A DNA stretch of 63,540 nt from Acidobacteriaceae bacterium (GCA_003132445.1 PKXU01000122.1:16456-79995), one strand, 5' to 3'. Shown: positions 33,517-43,089, counted from the first letter of the stretch. Translations and numbers: made by a program. Notes: a model not told the origin generated them from the sequence alone.

Positions 33517-35190
33517 CTACACCCCGACTGGGAACGGCTTGGTATGGGTTGTGGACTTCACTGAGCCGCCGGCGAAGCGTCCCTGCAACAACGACATGAG
33601 TCCCGTGTACCAATACCCCACTACGAACAGCAGTAGGAACGGGACGGTAATGTAGTTCTCATTCTCGATGGCGTAGTACACGGTGAGGGCGAAGTACGTG
33701 CCAATCAAGAGTTCTAGCCAGGGCACCCAGCCCAGGCGCTTGCGATATTTTTTGCGGCCGACTTTATCCTGCCTGGAAATGACGCTGTATTTGGGCGTTC
33801 GCGCAAATGCGCTCTCTTTGCCGATAAGCGCCTCGAGCACAGCCTTGGTGTTGGTGATGCTGAGGCCGATTCCGAGCGCCATGAGGAACGGCAAATATAT
33901 GAGAGCGCGAGGCCAACTTCGCGGAAATAATTCGCGCTGCGATACGAGGTAGAAGCTGGAAATCGAAAATGTCGATGCCATGAACAACGGCAAGTCGATG
34001 TACAACATCTGAAACCAACCTTGATAAAAGCGAATGATCATCGCCGGAAGCAGCAAGACCGAAAGCATAATCATGAGCGGATAGCTCAGATTCGCCGTTA
34101 GGTGGTACCAGGCCTCGATCTTGTTGTGCAAAGGAACATCGCTGCGCAAGACTCGCGGCAGAATCTTTTTTCCCGTTTGGATCAGTCCCTTTGCCCATCG
34201 TGCCTGCTGGGTTTTAAATGCCGTCATCTCTACCGGCAGCTCGGCGGGACACTCCACATCCTGCAAATAAATGAACTTCCATCCTCGAAGCTGGGCGCGA
34301 TAGGAAAGGTCGGTGTCTTCGGTCAAGGTGTCGTGCTGCCAGCCACCGGCTTCTTCAATGGCTGTTCGCCGCCACAGGCCGGCGGTACCGTTGAAATTGA
34401 AGAATAGGCCGGTGCGGGCGCGCCCTGAATGCTCCAAAACGAAGTGGCCATCCAGCAGGATCGCCTCCACCTCGGTCAAAAAAGAATAATGGCGATTGAG
34501 ATGAGTCCAGCGCGTCTGCACCATTCCGACCGTGGGATCGGTGAAGTGGTGGACGGTGCGCAGCAAAAAATCTTCGGGCGGCGTGAAGTCGGCATCGAAA
34601 ATTGCGATCAACTCGCCCTGCGCCGTCTTCATGCCTTCAGCCAGCGCGCCCGCCTTAAAACCAGAACGGTTCGTCCGGTGACAATAGACGATGGGATTGC
34701 CCAGCGCCGCATAGCGCTCGACCAGCCCGCGCGCGACATCGAGGGTTTCGTCCGTCGAATCGTCGAGCACCTGAATATCCAGCTTTTCCCGGGGATACTT
34801 CAGCTTGCAGATGGACTCCAACAACCGCTCCACCACATATTGCTCGTTGAAAATCGGAAGCTGCACGGTCACACGCGGCAATTCTTTGAAATACGCCGCT
34901 GGCTCTCCGGTGCGCTTGTCGCGGTGCTTGTAATAGAGATAGACCAGCCGGTAGCGATGCATTCCGTAACCTGCCAGCAGAATCAAGACGACGAAATAAG
35001 GAATCAGCAATGCGATGTCGAAGGCATTGGCATGGTAGAGTCCGCGAAAAGTGGTATCGAGAAAATGCTGGCGGATGTAAGGCCCAATGCCTTTGGGGGC
35101 GGACCAGGCGGCCAGCGCGGTGTTCACAGTGAGATCAGTCAAGAAGGCGTCCGGTGAAAACCTAGATTTTACCGGATTCGACGACTTCAT
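33517..35190 (-). CDS. Processive GT2 glycosyltransferase (cellulose/mannan synthase-like)
   Basis: 557 residues, inner membrane. One or two N-terminal helices (about 55-75), then the GT2 domain with D-D at DDSTD (143-147), DAD (199-201), the catalytic TEDTD (290-294) and QQARW (328-332), the Q-x-x-R-W motif of processive enzymes. Four to five helices follow at the C-terminus. This family makes beta-linked polymers such as glucomannan or cellulose. No BcsB, PilZ domain or cyclase is next to it. It may work with the nucleotide-sugar genes elsewhere. Confidence 0.9.
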   Translation of the reverse strand: MKSSNPVKSRFSPDAFLTDLTVNTALAAWSAPKGIGPYIRQHFLDTTFRGLYHANAFDIALLIPYFVVLILLAGYGMHRYRLVYLYYKHRDKRTGEPAAYFKELPRVTVQLPIFNEQYVVERLLESICKLKYPREKLDIQVLDDSTDETLDVARGLVERYAALGNPIVYCHRTNRSGFKAGALAEGMKTAQGELIAIFDADFTPPEDFLLRTVHHFTDPTVGMVQTRWTHLNRHYSFLTEVEAILLDGHFVLEHSGRARTGLFFNFNGTAGLWRRTAIEEAGGWQHDTLTEDTDLSYRAQLRGWKFIYLQDVECPAELPVEMTAFKTQQARWAKGLIQTGKKILPRVLRSDVPLHNKIEAWYHLTANLSYPLMIMLSVLLLPAMIIRFYQGWFQMLYIDLPLFMASTFSISSFYLVSQRELFPRSWPRALIYLPFLMALGIGLSITNTKAVLEALIGKESAFARTPKYSVISRQDKVGRKKYRKRLGWVPWLELLIGTYFALTVYYAIENENYITVPFLLLFVVGYWYTGLMSLLQGRFAGGSVKSTTHTKPFPVGV

Positions 35191-35260
35191 ACTTCGCCAA
35201 CCTCATACTTCGACGGTATCGGCATCGGCGAAATTCAGAAGAAGTCGTAATTTGGTAAAT

Positions 35261-35677
35261 CTATGTCCAAGGATTTATGACATCCTTCAAGGCTGGGAAG
35301 TCCCGTACATTGCGGGTTACCAAGGTGAGTTGATGGACCTCAGCGGTCGCCGCAAGGAAGGCGTCCATTACGGCCATGGGGCGGCCAAGGGCCTCGCTGC
35401 GCGAAACCGTTATTCCCCAGGCGTCGGCCACGTTACGATCGACGGATAGAATTCGTCCCTCGAAGCGCAGCGGCAATTCATTGCGGAGCCACTGCTCAAG
35501 CCGGGTTCGGCGCGCGCCTGCCGGCATCCGATCAACGCCATAGCGTAGCTCGGCCAACGAGATCACGCTGAGGAAGACGCGATCCTCGTCGGCCGCCTCC
35601 ATCCAACGGATCAGGCCTGGATTGGGCCTTGGCTTCACCCACTCCGACACGGCGTTCGTATCGAGAAGGAAATTCAT
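35261..35677 (-). CDS. PIN domain toxin (VapC/FitB-like)
   Basis: 138 residues from ATG 35677 (MNFLLDTNAVSEW); a TTG at 35686 is a less likely start. The acidic PIN residues are Asp6 in LLDTN, Glu in LAELRYG, Asp in MDAFLAAT and the final NVRDF. PIN toxins cleave RNA, often tRNA. It follows a Phd/YefM-type antitoxin gene by ten bases. Both look intact, unlike the antitoxin remnant at 24.4 kb. Confidence 0.92.
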   Translation of the reverse strand: MNFLLDTNAVSEWVKPRPNPGLIRWMEAADEDRVFLSVISLAELRYGVDRMPAGARRTRLEQWLRNELPLRFEGRILSVDRNVADAWGITVSRSEALGRPMAVMDAFLAATAEVHQLTLVTRNVRDFPALKDVINPWT

Positions 35678-35687
35678 GTAATACAAC

Positions 35688-35942
35688 TCACAGATTGATC
35701 TTCCGGGGGCGAGCCTTGCGCCGTTGTGTTTTCAGTTTCGACCCCCGCAAGGGAGAAGCGGCGAAGAACTCCGCAAGATTACCCGCCCGCTTTGTCTTTC
35801 GCTGCCACTCCTCGGCCCCTACCACGACGGCGGCAGTGAGCCCTTTTCTTGTGATCGTCTGCGGCCCCTCTGTCATGGCGCGCTCAATAATTTCGCTGAA
35901 CTTTGCCTTGGCTTCCGCCACTGTCCAATTTTCTGAGCTCAT
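35688..35942 (-). CDS. Phd/YefM-type antitoxin
   Basis: 84 residues. WTVAEAKAKFSEIIERAMTE and QTITRKGLTAAVVVGAEEW are characteristic of the Phd/YefM fold, which binds DNA with its N-terminus. The C-terminus (FAASPLRGSKLKTQRRK) binds and blocks the toxin. It is the first gene of the toxin-antitoxin operon and probably represses it via the repeats just upstream. Confidence 0.88.
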   Translation of the reverse strand: MSSENWTVAEAKAKFSEIIERAMTEGPQTITRKGLTAAVVVGAEEWQRKTKRAGNLAEFFAASPLRGSKLKTQRRKARPRKINL

Positions 35943-35960
35943 ACCCGCCCCTCCGAGTTC

Positions 35961-35999
35961 AACAGGTCATGATGGTCATTATAGTCATGATGGCCTGTT
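35961..35999 (-). promoter_or_regulatory. Probable autoregulatory operator of the toxin-antitoxin operon
   Basis: Outer inverted repeat AACAGG / CCTGTT and inner direct repeats GTCATGATGG (about 35967 and 35984) with AT-rich middle, immediately upstream of the antitoxin start. Nested repeats of this kind are typical Phd operators. Confidence 0.6.
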
Positions 36000-36025
36000 T
36001 TGGCGAAAAGTAGTTTGGGCGAGAA

Positions 36026-37447
36026 ATGACGAAGTTGCTCACGTCGTCTGCCTCAGCTACAAATAGACCACGCATGCAATCCAGATCAGCGGCGGCCGTC
36101 GATCGCGCCCGGAGTTACGGTCCGATGAAGAGTGCTTGGGCGCGTATGCGAACGTCCCCGGGCTGGATGGTTACGATTGCCTTGCTTTTGCGTGTTGGCT
36201 GGATCGTGATTGGCCACACTTATAGATTTAAGAGTTCGGACGACAATTTCAGCTTCGGTTGGGAGATGGGACGCATCGGCGCGTCGCTGGCTTCTGGACA
36301 CGGGTTCAGCAGTCCGTTTGGACCCCCGACCGGGCCGACAGCCTGGGAACCTCCGCTATATCCATATTTAACTTCCGGAGTTTTTCTCGTTTTTGGAATC
36401 TATTCGAAAGCGTCGGCGTTCGTTCTGCTGACCATCAACAGCATTTTTTCAGCCTTAACTTGCATTCCAATTTTCTTGATCGCGCGGCGAATTTTTTCCG
36501 AAAAGGTCGCGGTCGGCTCGGCATGGGCGTGGGCCTTGCTGCCAAACGTCATGTTCTGGTGCACGCGCTGGGTATGGGAGACCAGTTTGTCGGCGCTGCT
36601 GCTGGCCACGATTTTCTGGCTGGCGCTGACTCTGGAGGATAGGGACGGTTGGTTGCCCTGGATTAAGTTTGGGCTGCTGTGGGGTATTGCCGCACTGACC
36701 AGCACGTCGCTGCTATCGTTTCTGCCGGCCGCGGGATTGTGGGCTTGGTACCGTCGCGCAAAAGGCGGCAAGCGATCCATCGCCGGGCAATCAATGACCC
36801 GGCGATCTCTGGCCGGAGTCGTGCTGGCATCGATTGTGTTCTTTGCCTGTGTCACGCCCTGGCTGTTCCGCAACTATCAAACCTTTGGCACGTTTATTTT
36901 TATTCGCGATAACTTTGGCGCGGAACTCCGCATGGGCAACGGCGACGGCGCGGACGGCACCTGGATGGAATATCTGCACCCCACGCAAGATGTCTACGCG
37001 ATGCGGCAATATCAGGCCATGGGCGAGCTTGCCTACGTCGCGATGCGGAAGCGGCAGGCGCTCGACTACATTGCAGCTGATCCTATTCATTTCGCGACGC
37101 TATGCCTGAAGCGCTTTATCTATTTCTGGGCCGGGCCTCCGAAGGCCACGCAGCCGTGGTGGATGAACGACATTAAGAACTCACTTTTCTTGGCTTCTTC
37201 TGTGCTGATGTTCTGGGGACTCGGGCGGGCACTGCGCTTACATAACCGGGGAGCTAACAAATCTGGGGCGTGGCTGCTCTTTTGGCTGATGCTGCTCTAT
37301 CCGGCGATTTACTATGTTGTCTTCCCTGCTCCGCGCTACCGGGTTCCGATTGAGCCTGAGATGGCGATTCTGGCGGTTTTTCTGATTACGGAGGCAAATA
37401 AGCGAACCGGTACTAGCCCTTCGTTGGAAGCTCAGCCTGGAAGCTGA
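36026..37447 (+). CDS. GT39-type membrane glycosyltransferase
   Basis: 473 residues, at least ten membrane helices. The large first periplasmic loop has the Asp/Glu-rich SSDDNFSFGWEMGRIGAS and GPTAWEPPLYPYLTSG, as in PMT/ArnT-like enzymes that use polyprenyl-phosphate sugars. The segment NVMFWCTRWVWETSLSALLL and a C-terminal APRYRVPIEPEM motif (RY..P..P) also fit. ATG 36074 and 36125 are alternative starts, the latter with GGAG upstream. It probably glycosylates a lipid or protein in the envelope. It is divergent from the toxin-antitoxin pair. Confidence 0.78.
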   Translation: MTKLLTSSASATNRPRMQSRSAAAVDRARSYGPMKSAWARMRTSPGWMVTIALLLRVGWIVIGHTYRFKSSDDNFSFGWEMGRIGASLASGHGFSSPFGPPTGPTAWEPPLYPYLTSGVFLVFGIYSKASAFVLLTINSIFSALTCIPIFLIARRIFSEKVAVGSAWAWALLPNVMFWCTRWVWETSLSALLLATIFWLALTLEDRDGWLPWIKFGLLWGIAALTSTSLLSFLPAAGLWAWYRRAKGGKRSIAGQSMTRRSLAGVVLASIVFFACVTPWLFRNYQTFGTFIFIRDNFGAELRMGNGDGADGTWMEYLHPTQDVYAMRQYQAMGELAYVAMRKRQALDYIAADPIHFATLCLKRFIYFWAGPPKATQPWWMNDIKNSLFLASSVLMFWGLGRALRLHNRGANKSGAWLLFWLMLLYPAIYYVVFPAPRYRVPIEPEMAILAVFLITEANKRTGTSPSLEAQPGS

Positions 37448-37589
37448 ACGGAGCATGGCGGACGTGGGCTTTCGTATTCCTTTATGTCGCACATTTTTCC
37501 CATCAGCCCCTCACCAAATCGGAATGGCCACGTCTAACCGTTAAATCCCGAAGACGTTAATCTGTCTACCGTTAATTAAGGAGGAAGTC

Positions 37590-38456
37590 ATGAATCGCCA
37601 TCGCCAATCCGCCACCTGGCTGGGAGCCGTACTTGGGACTGTCTGCGCTCTGCTCACGCTTGCTCTGGGTGCGCAGGCGTCGGACCATCGCGGCGCACTG
37701 ACCGAAGAATTCCATCAGACTTATGCCTTGACGCCAGATGGGCGGATTGAGCTTGACAATATCAACGGCGATGTCCACATCTCCAGCTGGGATCAGAACC
37801 AGGTGAAAGTGGATGCGGTGAAATATGCCGACACAAAAGAGCGACTGGATGAGGCCAAAATTGAAATTGATGCACGAAACGACTCGATTTCGATTCGGAC
37901 AAAATATCCCGATCACGACCACAATTGGAATTGGGGCTCGCACAATAACCCGGCCAGCGTGGAGTACACGCTGACAGTTCCGCGGAGCGCGCGCCTGGAT
38001 GAAATCAAGCTGATTAACGGCGCGCTGGACATTGCCGGCGTGAGCGGTGAAGTTCATGCCTCTTGCATCAACGGGCGTCTGGAAGCGCACAATCTGTCGG
38101 GACGTGCGCGACTGGGAACAATCAATGGACACCTGGACGCGCGCTTCGACCAGCTGGCGGGATCGTCGGTGGAGTTGAGTTCGGTGAATGGCTCGGTGGA
38201 TCTGACCATTCCTTCCGACTCGAAGGCAGAGATCGAGGCGAGCACGGTTTCGGGTGGAATTAACAATGACTTCGGCCTGCATGTGAACAAGCATCAGTTC
38301 GTCGGCCACAACCTGCGCGGGGAACTGGGTGGTGGAGGAGCTCACATTAAACTAGAAGACGTGAATGGCAGAATTGACGTTCATCATGCCCAGGATGGAC
38401 GCGCATTGAGCCCTGCGAAAGATCTGAACCACGGCGACGACGACGACAGCATCTAG
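37590..38456 (+). CDS. Exported DUF4097 protein
   Basis: 288 residues with signal peptide (LGTVCALLTLALGAQA). The mature part shows the right-handed beta repeats of DUF4097 with recurrent INGD/INGx units: RIELDNINGDVHISSW, LINGALDIAGVSGEVHASCI, NGRLEAHNLSGRARLGTING and SVNGSVDLTIPSDSKAEIEA. The C-terminus is acidic (GDDDDS). AAGGAGG before ATG gives strong translation. DUF4097 proteins often accompany anti-sigma factors or envelope stress genes; none is visible here. Confidence 0.85.
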   Translation: MNRHRQSATWLGAVLGTVCALLTLALGAQASDHRGALTEEFHQTYALTPDGRIELDNINGDVHISSWDQNQVKVDAVKYADTKERLDEAKIEIDARNDSISIRTKYPDHDHNWNWGSHNNPASVEYTLTVPRSARLDEIKLINGALDIAGVSGEVHASCINGRLEAHNLSGRARLGTINGHLDARFDQLAGSSVELSSVNGSVDLTIPSDSKAEIEASTVSGGINNDFGLHVNKHQFVGHNLRGELGGGGAHIKLEDVNGRIDVHHAQDGRALSPAKDLNHGDDDDSI

Positions 38457-38469
38457 CGCTATTACTTCG

Positions 38470-38547
38470 GACCGCGGACTTCGGGCTTCAGACCTCGGAC
38501 TTCCGCGGTTCAGGCTGCTGCTGACCCGAGGTCGGACGTCTGAAGCC
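38470..38547. repeat. Word-like inverted repeat
   Basis: GGCTTCAGAC (38484-38493) and GTCTGAAGCC (38538-38547) can pair. The arms contain further (A/G)GACTTC-like words. It lies between convergent genes and may stop transcription. Confidence 0.5.
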
Positions 38548-38577
38548 TAGCATCGGGTGGCTATTAACGTCAGGCGA

Positions 38578-39327
38578 TTAATAAATCGTGTATCCCGGAA
38601 GCGGCGTGCGCAGGTCGGGCTTCGACGCCATCAACAGCAACGCGCCTTCACGCTTGAAGGCGCGCAGATCATCGAGACTGTTGAAGGATTTGGTTTTGTA
38701 ATCATCGGGCGTAGGAGTGTCATCGGGAATGCGGCGCTCTTCGACATTTTCGAATGCGTGTTTTCTTAAAAGCGCGACATATTCCTCGGCTGATCGCACT
38801 TGCACCGGGACCTTTAACTTATCGACCCACTGCAGCGAGTACTGATTGTCTTTGTAGAGGTTGATCAGAATGAAAAGCCGTCCGCGCGGCGCCATCACGC
38901 GAAAGAGTTCCATCAACGCGCGATCCTGATCGGCGTAGTAGTAGAACGATTCCACCGACAGTACTTTGTCGAAGAAATTCTCCTCCCACGGAATCTGCTG
39001 CGCCGATCCCCAGACGTACAGAATGTTGTCGAAGTCCCTTGAGGCTTCGCGCGCCTGGCGCACCATTTCGTCGGACACATCCAGCCCGACCACCTGGCCA
39101 AATCCCTCCGGGCCTTCACCCACAAGTCGAGCCAGCAGGCGCGTGGCCCATCCGGAACCACAGCCGAGATCGAGCACGCGCTCGCCGGGACGCAGGTTCA
39201 TCAACCGAATGGTCTTTTCGGTGATGTCGAGATGATGGCGCTCCATTTTGGCGCCTTCGCCCGCAGCGGCCCAGCGGTTGAATTCGTGTTGCAGCTTCTC
39301 GTCGGGAGTTTGAGGTCTGTCTGGCAT
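38578..39327 (-). CDS. Class I SAM-dependent methyltransferase
   Basis: 249 residues. Motif I VLDLGCGSGWATRLLA, the acidic end of strand 2 VVGLDVSDEMV, and strand 4 VLSVESFYYYADQDRALMEL fit a Rossmann-like methyltransferase of the UbiE/BioC-like group. An N-terminal stretch HEFNRWAAAGEGAKMERHH is likely the cap. C-terminal segment KRE-GALLLMASKP closes the sheet. Substrate unknown; no biosynthesis genes adjoin. Confidence 0.88.
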   Translation of the reverse strand: MPDRPQTPDEKLQHEFNRWAAAGEGAKMERHHLDITEKTIRLMNLRPGERVLDLGCGSGWATRLLARLVGEGPEGFGQVVGLDVSDEMVRQAREASRDFDNILYVWGSAQQIPWEENFFDKVLSVESFYYYADQDRALMELFRVMAPRGRLFILINLYKDNQYSLQWVDKLKVPVQVRSAEEYVALLRKHAFENVEERRIPDDTPTPDDYKTKSFNSLDDLRAFKREGALLLMASKPDLRTPLPGYTIY

Positions 39328-39473
39328 TACGGTTTTCGGACTTAGGCCTTGCGCCCACTAAATCGACCTTTGCATGCGACCTTTTAACAAACCCGTAATA
39401 CGAGATTGCTAAAGTTCCGACACTCAAGGCCGGGGCGTGATGTAACACAACTTTAATAGAGAGGAACTTTACA

Positions 39474-41168
39474 ATGCCAGCAAAAGATTTGAATGCCAAT
39501 CGTTCCGGTGCGTTAAAAAGGGCGATTGCCGCAGTGTCATTCGCCGCATTCGTTGCGACCATCCCTGCCTTTGCGCAGGATCAGAAGGACAGCCGCGACA
39601 ACTTTTTCTTCTGGCCCGGAAACCTGGTAGTGAGCCGCAGTGTGTATGACAACAATCCCAATAACGTTAGGGTCGGCGAAATTTTGCCCCCCAACTGCGC
39701 AAGCACTACGGGGGGATGTAGCGCTGCCACCGGCGCTCCTTACGATGGAACTTACCCGTTCGTTTGGAACAACGACATCTACGACGGGAGTTTCGGAATC
39801 ACGTCGAAGATTTTTCTGGACCAAATGTTTCCGTTTGGCTTCGTGCTCAACAGCCTGGAAGTTCCCAACAGTTCTCAGCGTGGAATTAAAGCTAGCAGCG
39901 ATCAGCTGGTCACAAGCTTCAGCTCTAAATCGGAGTTGGCACTCAATCTGTCAACCGACAAACAGAACCTCACTTTTTCCGGTTATGTTTCACCGATCGA
40001 TAAACTTGATGTTTCAAATTCGAATACGCCCGGAGCCGTGGATTTAACGAATCCGGTTGGGGAAAATGCCTATCGAGCCGAGGCAGTGGTCGATCGCTCG
40101 GGAAAGTTTCAGTTCACGGAAACCAATGCCTACAGCGGCAACAACGGCCGCGCCGTCATCTTAAACAACAGTCACGGGGAAAACTTCTTTTACACCTCGG
40201 GCAATGCCGGAAATGGCAGTAACCCTCAGCCCAACGGCGTGATCCTGGGCGCGGGTACGCAGATTATCAGTCCGCTGAATGAGCCAGAAAGCAAGCAAAC
40301 TCCCGGAACTCCAACGCCGGTGGGCAGCTTTTCTGTTACGGAACTGGGAGATAAAGCGGACAAGATCGGCAAGGACGACAACTTTCGAGGGCTGACGATT
40401 TTCAACAACGTCCTGTATTACTCGAAGGGAAGTGGCAGCAACGGCGTGAACACGGTGTATTTCCTCGATACGACGGGAAGCGCCTGCCCGAAGGGCGTCG
40501 GCCTGCCGTCGAGCTCGGCTAGTTTGCCTACGTCGCCACTTCCCGTCAATCTCTCGACTCTGCAAACGACGGGCCTTCCCAATAACATGTGCATTCTCGC
40601 GGGCTTTCCAGAAATTTCGAACAAGGTTGCGACGACGACGGCGTATCCGTTCGGAATCTGGTTCGCTGACGCAACAACGGTCTATGTAGCGGACGAAGGA
40701 GACGGATACGCAGGTGGAACGGATCTTTACACACATGCCGCTGCGCAATCCACGGCAGGATTGCAAAAGTGGGTTTTCAATTCCTCGACGAATACCTGGA
40801 ACCTGGCCTACACATTGCAAACTGGACTGGGCTTGGGCGAACCTTACTCCATCCGAAACTATCCGACTGGAACCAATGCAGCGACCGGCCTGCCGTGGGC
40901 CCCGGCAATGGACGGCTTGCGCAACATCACGGGAGTAGTGGGCCCGGATGGATACGTCGGCATCTGGGCGATCACGTCGACTGTCAGCGGCAATGGCGAT
41001 ACGGGCGCGGATCCGAATCGGCTGGTGGTCGTGTTCGATTCTCTGTCGAATACCGATCCGGGGGTGGCAACGAAGGAAAGTTTTTTCACTCTTCGCCAGG
41101 CTGACTTCGCTGAAGTGCTGCGTGGGGTTTCGTTCACACCTGGAACGGATTTCGGCGGCGTTCGATAA
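39474..41168 (+). CDS. Large secreted protein, possible beta-propeller
   Basis: 564 residues with signal peptide (IAAVSFAAFVATIPAFAQ). The mature part has repeated strand segments with D/N-x-D/N turns (RGLTIFNNVLYYSKGSGSNG, NTVYFLDTTGSACP, YPFGIWFADATTVYVADEGD, GLQKWVFNSSTNTWNLAYTL, RNITGVVGPDGYVGIWAITS), as in exported beta-propellers. Four Cys could form disulfides. No catalytic motif is evident. A terminator follows directly. Confidence 0.7.
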   Translation: MPAKDLNANRSGALKRAIAAVSFAAFVATIPAFAQDQKDSRDNFFFWPGNLVVSRSVYDNNPNNVRVGEILPPNCASTTGGCSAATGAPYDGTYPFVWNNDIYDGSFGITSKIFLDQMFPFGFVLNSLEVPNSSQRGIKASSDQLVTSFSSKSELALNLSTDKQNLTFSGYVSPIDKLDVSNSNTPGAVDLTNPVGENAYRAEAVVDRSGKFQFTETNAYSGNNGRAVILNNSHGENFFYTSGNAGNGSNPQPNGVILGAGTQIISPLNEPESKQTPGTPTPVGSFSVTELGDKADKIGKDDNFRGLTIFNNVLYYSKGSGSNGVNTVYFLDTTGSACPKGVGLPSSSASLPTSPLPVNLSTLQTTGLPNNMCILAGFPEISNKVATTTAYPFGIWFADATTVYVADEGDGYAGGTDLYTHAAAQSTAGLQKWVFNSSTNTWNLAYTLQTGLGLGEPYSIRNYPTGTNAATGLPWAPAMDGLRNITGVVGPDGYVGIWAITSTVSGNGDTGADPNRLVVVFDSLSNTDPGVATKESFFTLRQADFAEVLRGVSFTPGTDFGGVR

Positions 41169-41190
41169 CGACAGTGGGAATGAGCAGAAT

Positions 41191-41217
41191 GGGAGCCGAT
41201 CCATCGGCTCCCGTTTT
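41191..41217 (+). terminator. Rho-independent terminator
   Basis: Stem GGGAGCCGAT (41191-41200) and ATCGGCTCCC (41203-41212), then GTTTTT. Confidence 0.88.
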
Positions 41218-41298
41218 TATTGGTGTCATATTTTTCTGTTCCCTTCCGCGCGCGGACCGCGCCGGATCATCCATCTTCGTGCTACAGTTCTCTTCTTC

Positions 41299-41469
41299 AT
41301 GGCGACACCTTCTGAAAGTCCACAACCCGAGCCGAATCCGGGATCGCTTTACTGCCCTAACTGTGCGGAAGAAGTTACGGACCCGCTTACTTGCGGCGAC
41401 TGCTCTTCGGTGATATGCCGGCGTTGCGGAACAGCGCTGGAATCGTCCGACGAACTGGGAATCGGATAA
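41299..41469 (+). CDS. 56-residue zinc-ribbon protein
   Basis: A Pro/Ser-rich start and then YCPNCAEEVTDPLTCGDC and CRRCGTALE. There are up to three Cys-x2-Cys knuckles, enough for one or two zinc sites. Its stop codon shares one base with the start of the APC permease gene (TAATG), so the two are coupled. It may be a conserved small partner of unknown role. Confidence 0.65.
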   Translation: MATPSESPQPEPNPGSLYCPNCAEEVTDPLTCGDCSSVICRRCGTALESSDELGIG

Positions 41470-42920
41470 TGGAACCCGGCCCGATCTTGCTGACCACCCG
41501 CGCAAGTTCCCCTCCCTCAGAAAGTCCCAACTCAAAGTCACCTAATGCAGAGCCCACGCTGCTTCGCGGACTCGGATTGCTCGACTCTGTACTGCTGCTG
41601 GTCAGCGGCATAATTGGGTCGTCAATTTTTCTGACCGCGAAAGATATCGCCGGGCCGCTGCCGCAACCGGTGCTGTTTCTGCTGGTATGGGTGTTGGGAG
41701 CGCTCATCTCGCTTTGCGCGTGCTTTGCGTTCGCGGAGTTGGGTTCGATGTTCCCCGATTCCGGCGGACAATATATTTACTTGCGTGAAGCTTATGGAGA
41801 CTTGATCGCTTTTCTTTACGGATGGATGTTGTTCAGCGTTGCCAATGGAGGATCGATCGCCGCGCTTGCCGTGGCTTCGGCAGCTTATGTGGGGCAAGTG
41901 CTTCCAGTTGTGTCGCAGGACCACGTGGTAGTTGCGTTCGCCGGAGTGGTAATCACGCGTGCGCATCTTTTCGGTTTATTTCTTATCGCTGTGCTCACCT
42001 ATGTCAACGTCGTAGGACTGCGCTGGGGCGCGCTGCTGCAGAACATTTCCACCTGGACAAAGTTTACGGCGATGTCTGCGTTCGTAGTTTTAGGATTCGC
42101 TATCGGAAAAGGTCATTGGTCCAACTTTCGAGCGCGTGGAGTTGGCCTGACGATGGGACTGGGACCGGCGCAACTGATTTCCGCGCTGGGTGTGGGAATG
42201 ATTGCGGTGTTCTGGGCTTACGACGGATGGGTGTACATCACGTGGGTCGCCGGCGAAGTGAAAGAGCCGCGACGAAACGTGCCGCGAGCCATGGTTCTGG
42301 GCGTGCTCGCGGTCGCCGTGATTTATATCGCAATGAATTTGACTTACATATATGCGCTGCCGCTAAAGGAAATCGCTGTGCACGAAACCATCGCGCATGC
42401 TGCAGCGGCCGCGCTGTTTTCTCCGGGAGCGGCCATGTGGCTGTCACTCATGATTGCGATTTCCTGCTTCAGTGCGGCAGCAACCTGCACGCTCTCGGGA
42501 GCGCGTGTTTATCTCGCCATGGCGCAGGATGGCGTTTTCTTCAAGCGCATGGCGGTCATCCATCCCAAGTGGCGGACTCCGGCATTTAGCCTGATTGGGC
42601 AGGGCGTTTGGGCCGCGGCGCTCACGCTCAGCGGGCGCTATGATCAGCTTTACACGTATGTGATTTACGGGATGGTGCTGTCGTACACGCTGACCGTGAT
42701 TGGAATGTTCCTATTGCGCTGGAGGCGGCCGGAGATTCCGCGGCCGTACCGCTGCACCGGATATCCTTGGCTGCCCGCGATCTATGTTCTGATCGGCACG
42801 GCGTGGACGCTGAACACAATCATCACGCGGCCGACGCAGGCATTTTGGGGAACCGCGATTGTGCTGATTGGCGTACCGGGATATTTGTATTGGAAGTGGA
42901 GTGGCCGGAAGGTGAGTTAG
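41469..42920 (+). CDS. APC superfamily amino acid permease
   Basis: 483 residues with twelve or so helices. The start of helix 1, LLLVSGIIGSSIFLTAKDIA, has the family GxG(S/T)GIF-like loop for substrate binding; helix 6 has VFWAYDGWVYITWVAGEVKE, also typical, followed by RNVPRAM. It takes up amino acids with protons or exchanges them. Highest similarity is probably to LAT/SLC7-type carriers. It is coupled with the preceding zinc-ribbon gene, in an unusual arrangement. Confidence 0.88.
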   Translation: MEPGPILLTTRASSPPSESPNSKSPNAEPTLLRGLGLLDSVLLLVSGIIGSSIFLTAKDIAGPLPQPVLFLLVWVLGALISLCACFAFAELGSMFPDSGGQYIYLREAYGDLIAFLYGWMLFSVANGGSIAALAVASAAYVGQVLPVVSQDHVVVAFAGVVITRAHLFGLFLIAVLTYVNVVGLRWGALLQNISTWTKFTAMSAFVVLGFAIGKGHWSNFRARGVGLTMGLGPAQLISALGVGMIAVFWAYDGWVYITWVAGEVKEPRRNVPRAMVLGVLAVAVIYIAMNLTYIYALPLKEIAVHETIAHAAAAALFSPGAAMWLSLMIAISCFSAAATCTLSGARVYLAMAQDGVFFKRMAVIHPKWRTPAFSLIGQGVWAAALTLSGRYDQLYTYVIYGMVLSYTLTVIGMFLLRWRRPEIPRPYRCTGYPWLPAIYVLIGTAWTLNTIITRPTQAFWGTAIVLIGVPGYLYWKWSGRKVS

Positions 42921-42961
42921 GTTTTTTGGGAACAGTTATGTTCAGGGGGGGACTATTAGGT

Positions 42962-43089
42962 TCATGTGGGGACAGCCGCCCTCGGCTGTCCAGCGAGCGA
43001 AGCTCGCTTTCTGAGTGTGGAGACCAGCCAGAATCAAAACCAAGCCGGACTTTGCCCGGCGGACAGCCGAGGGCGGCTGTCCCCACATG
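42962..43089. repeat. 128-bp MITE-like element with 30-bp perfect terminal inverted repeats
   Basis: The first 30 bases (42962-42991; TCATGTGGGGACAGCCGCCC...) are the exact reverse complement of the last 30 (43060-43089). Inside are CGAGCGAAGCTCG and GCCGGACTTTGCCCGGC, both palindromic. No open frame. A solo left end lies at 1951-1995. Confidence 0.8.

Noticed and set aside
33443..33655. 70-codon + strand frame after the protease remnant
   Set aside because: It runs antisense into the end of the GT2 gene and shows no motif.
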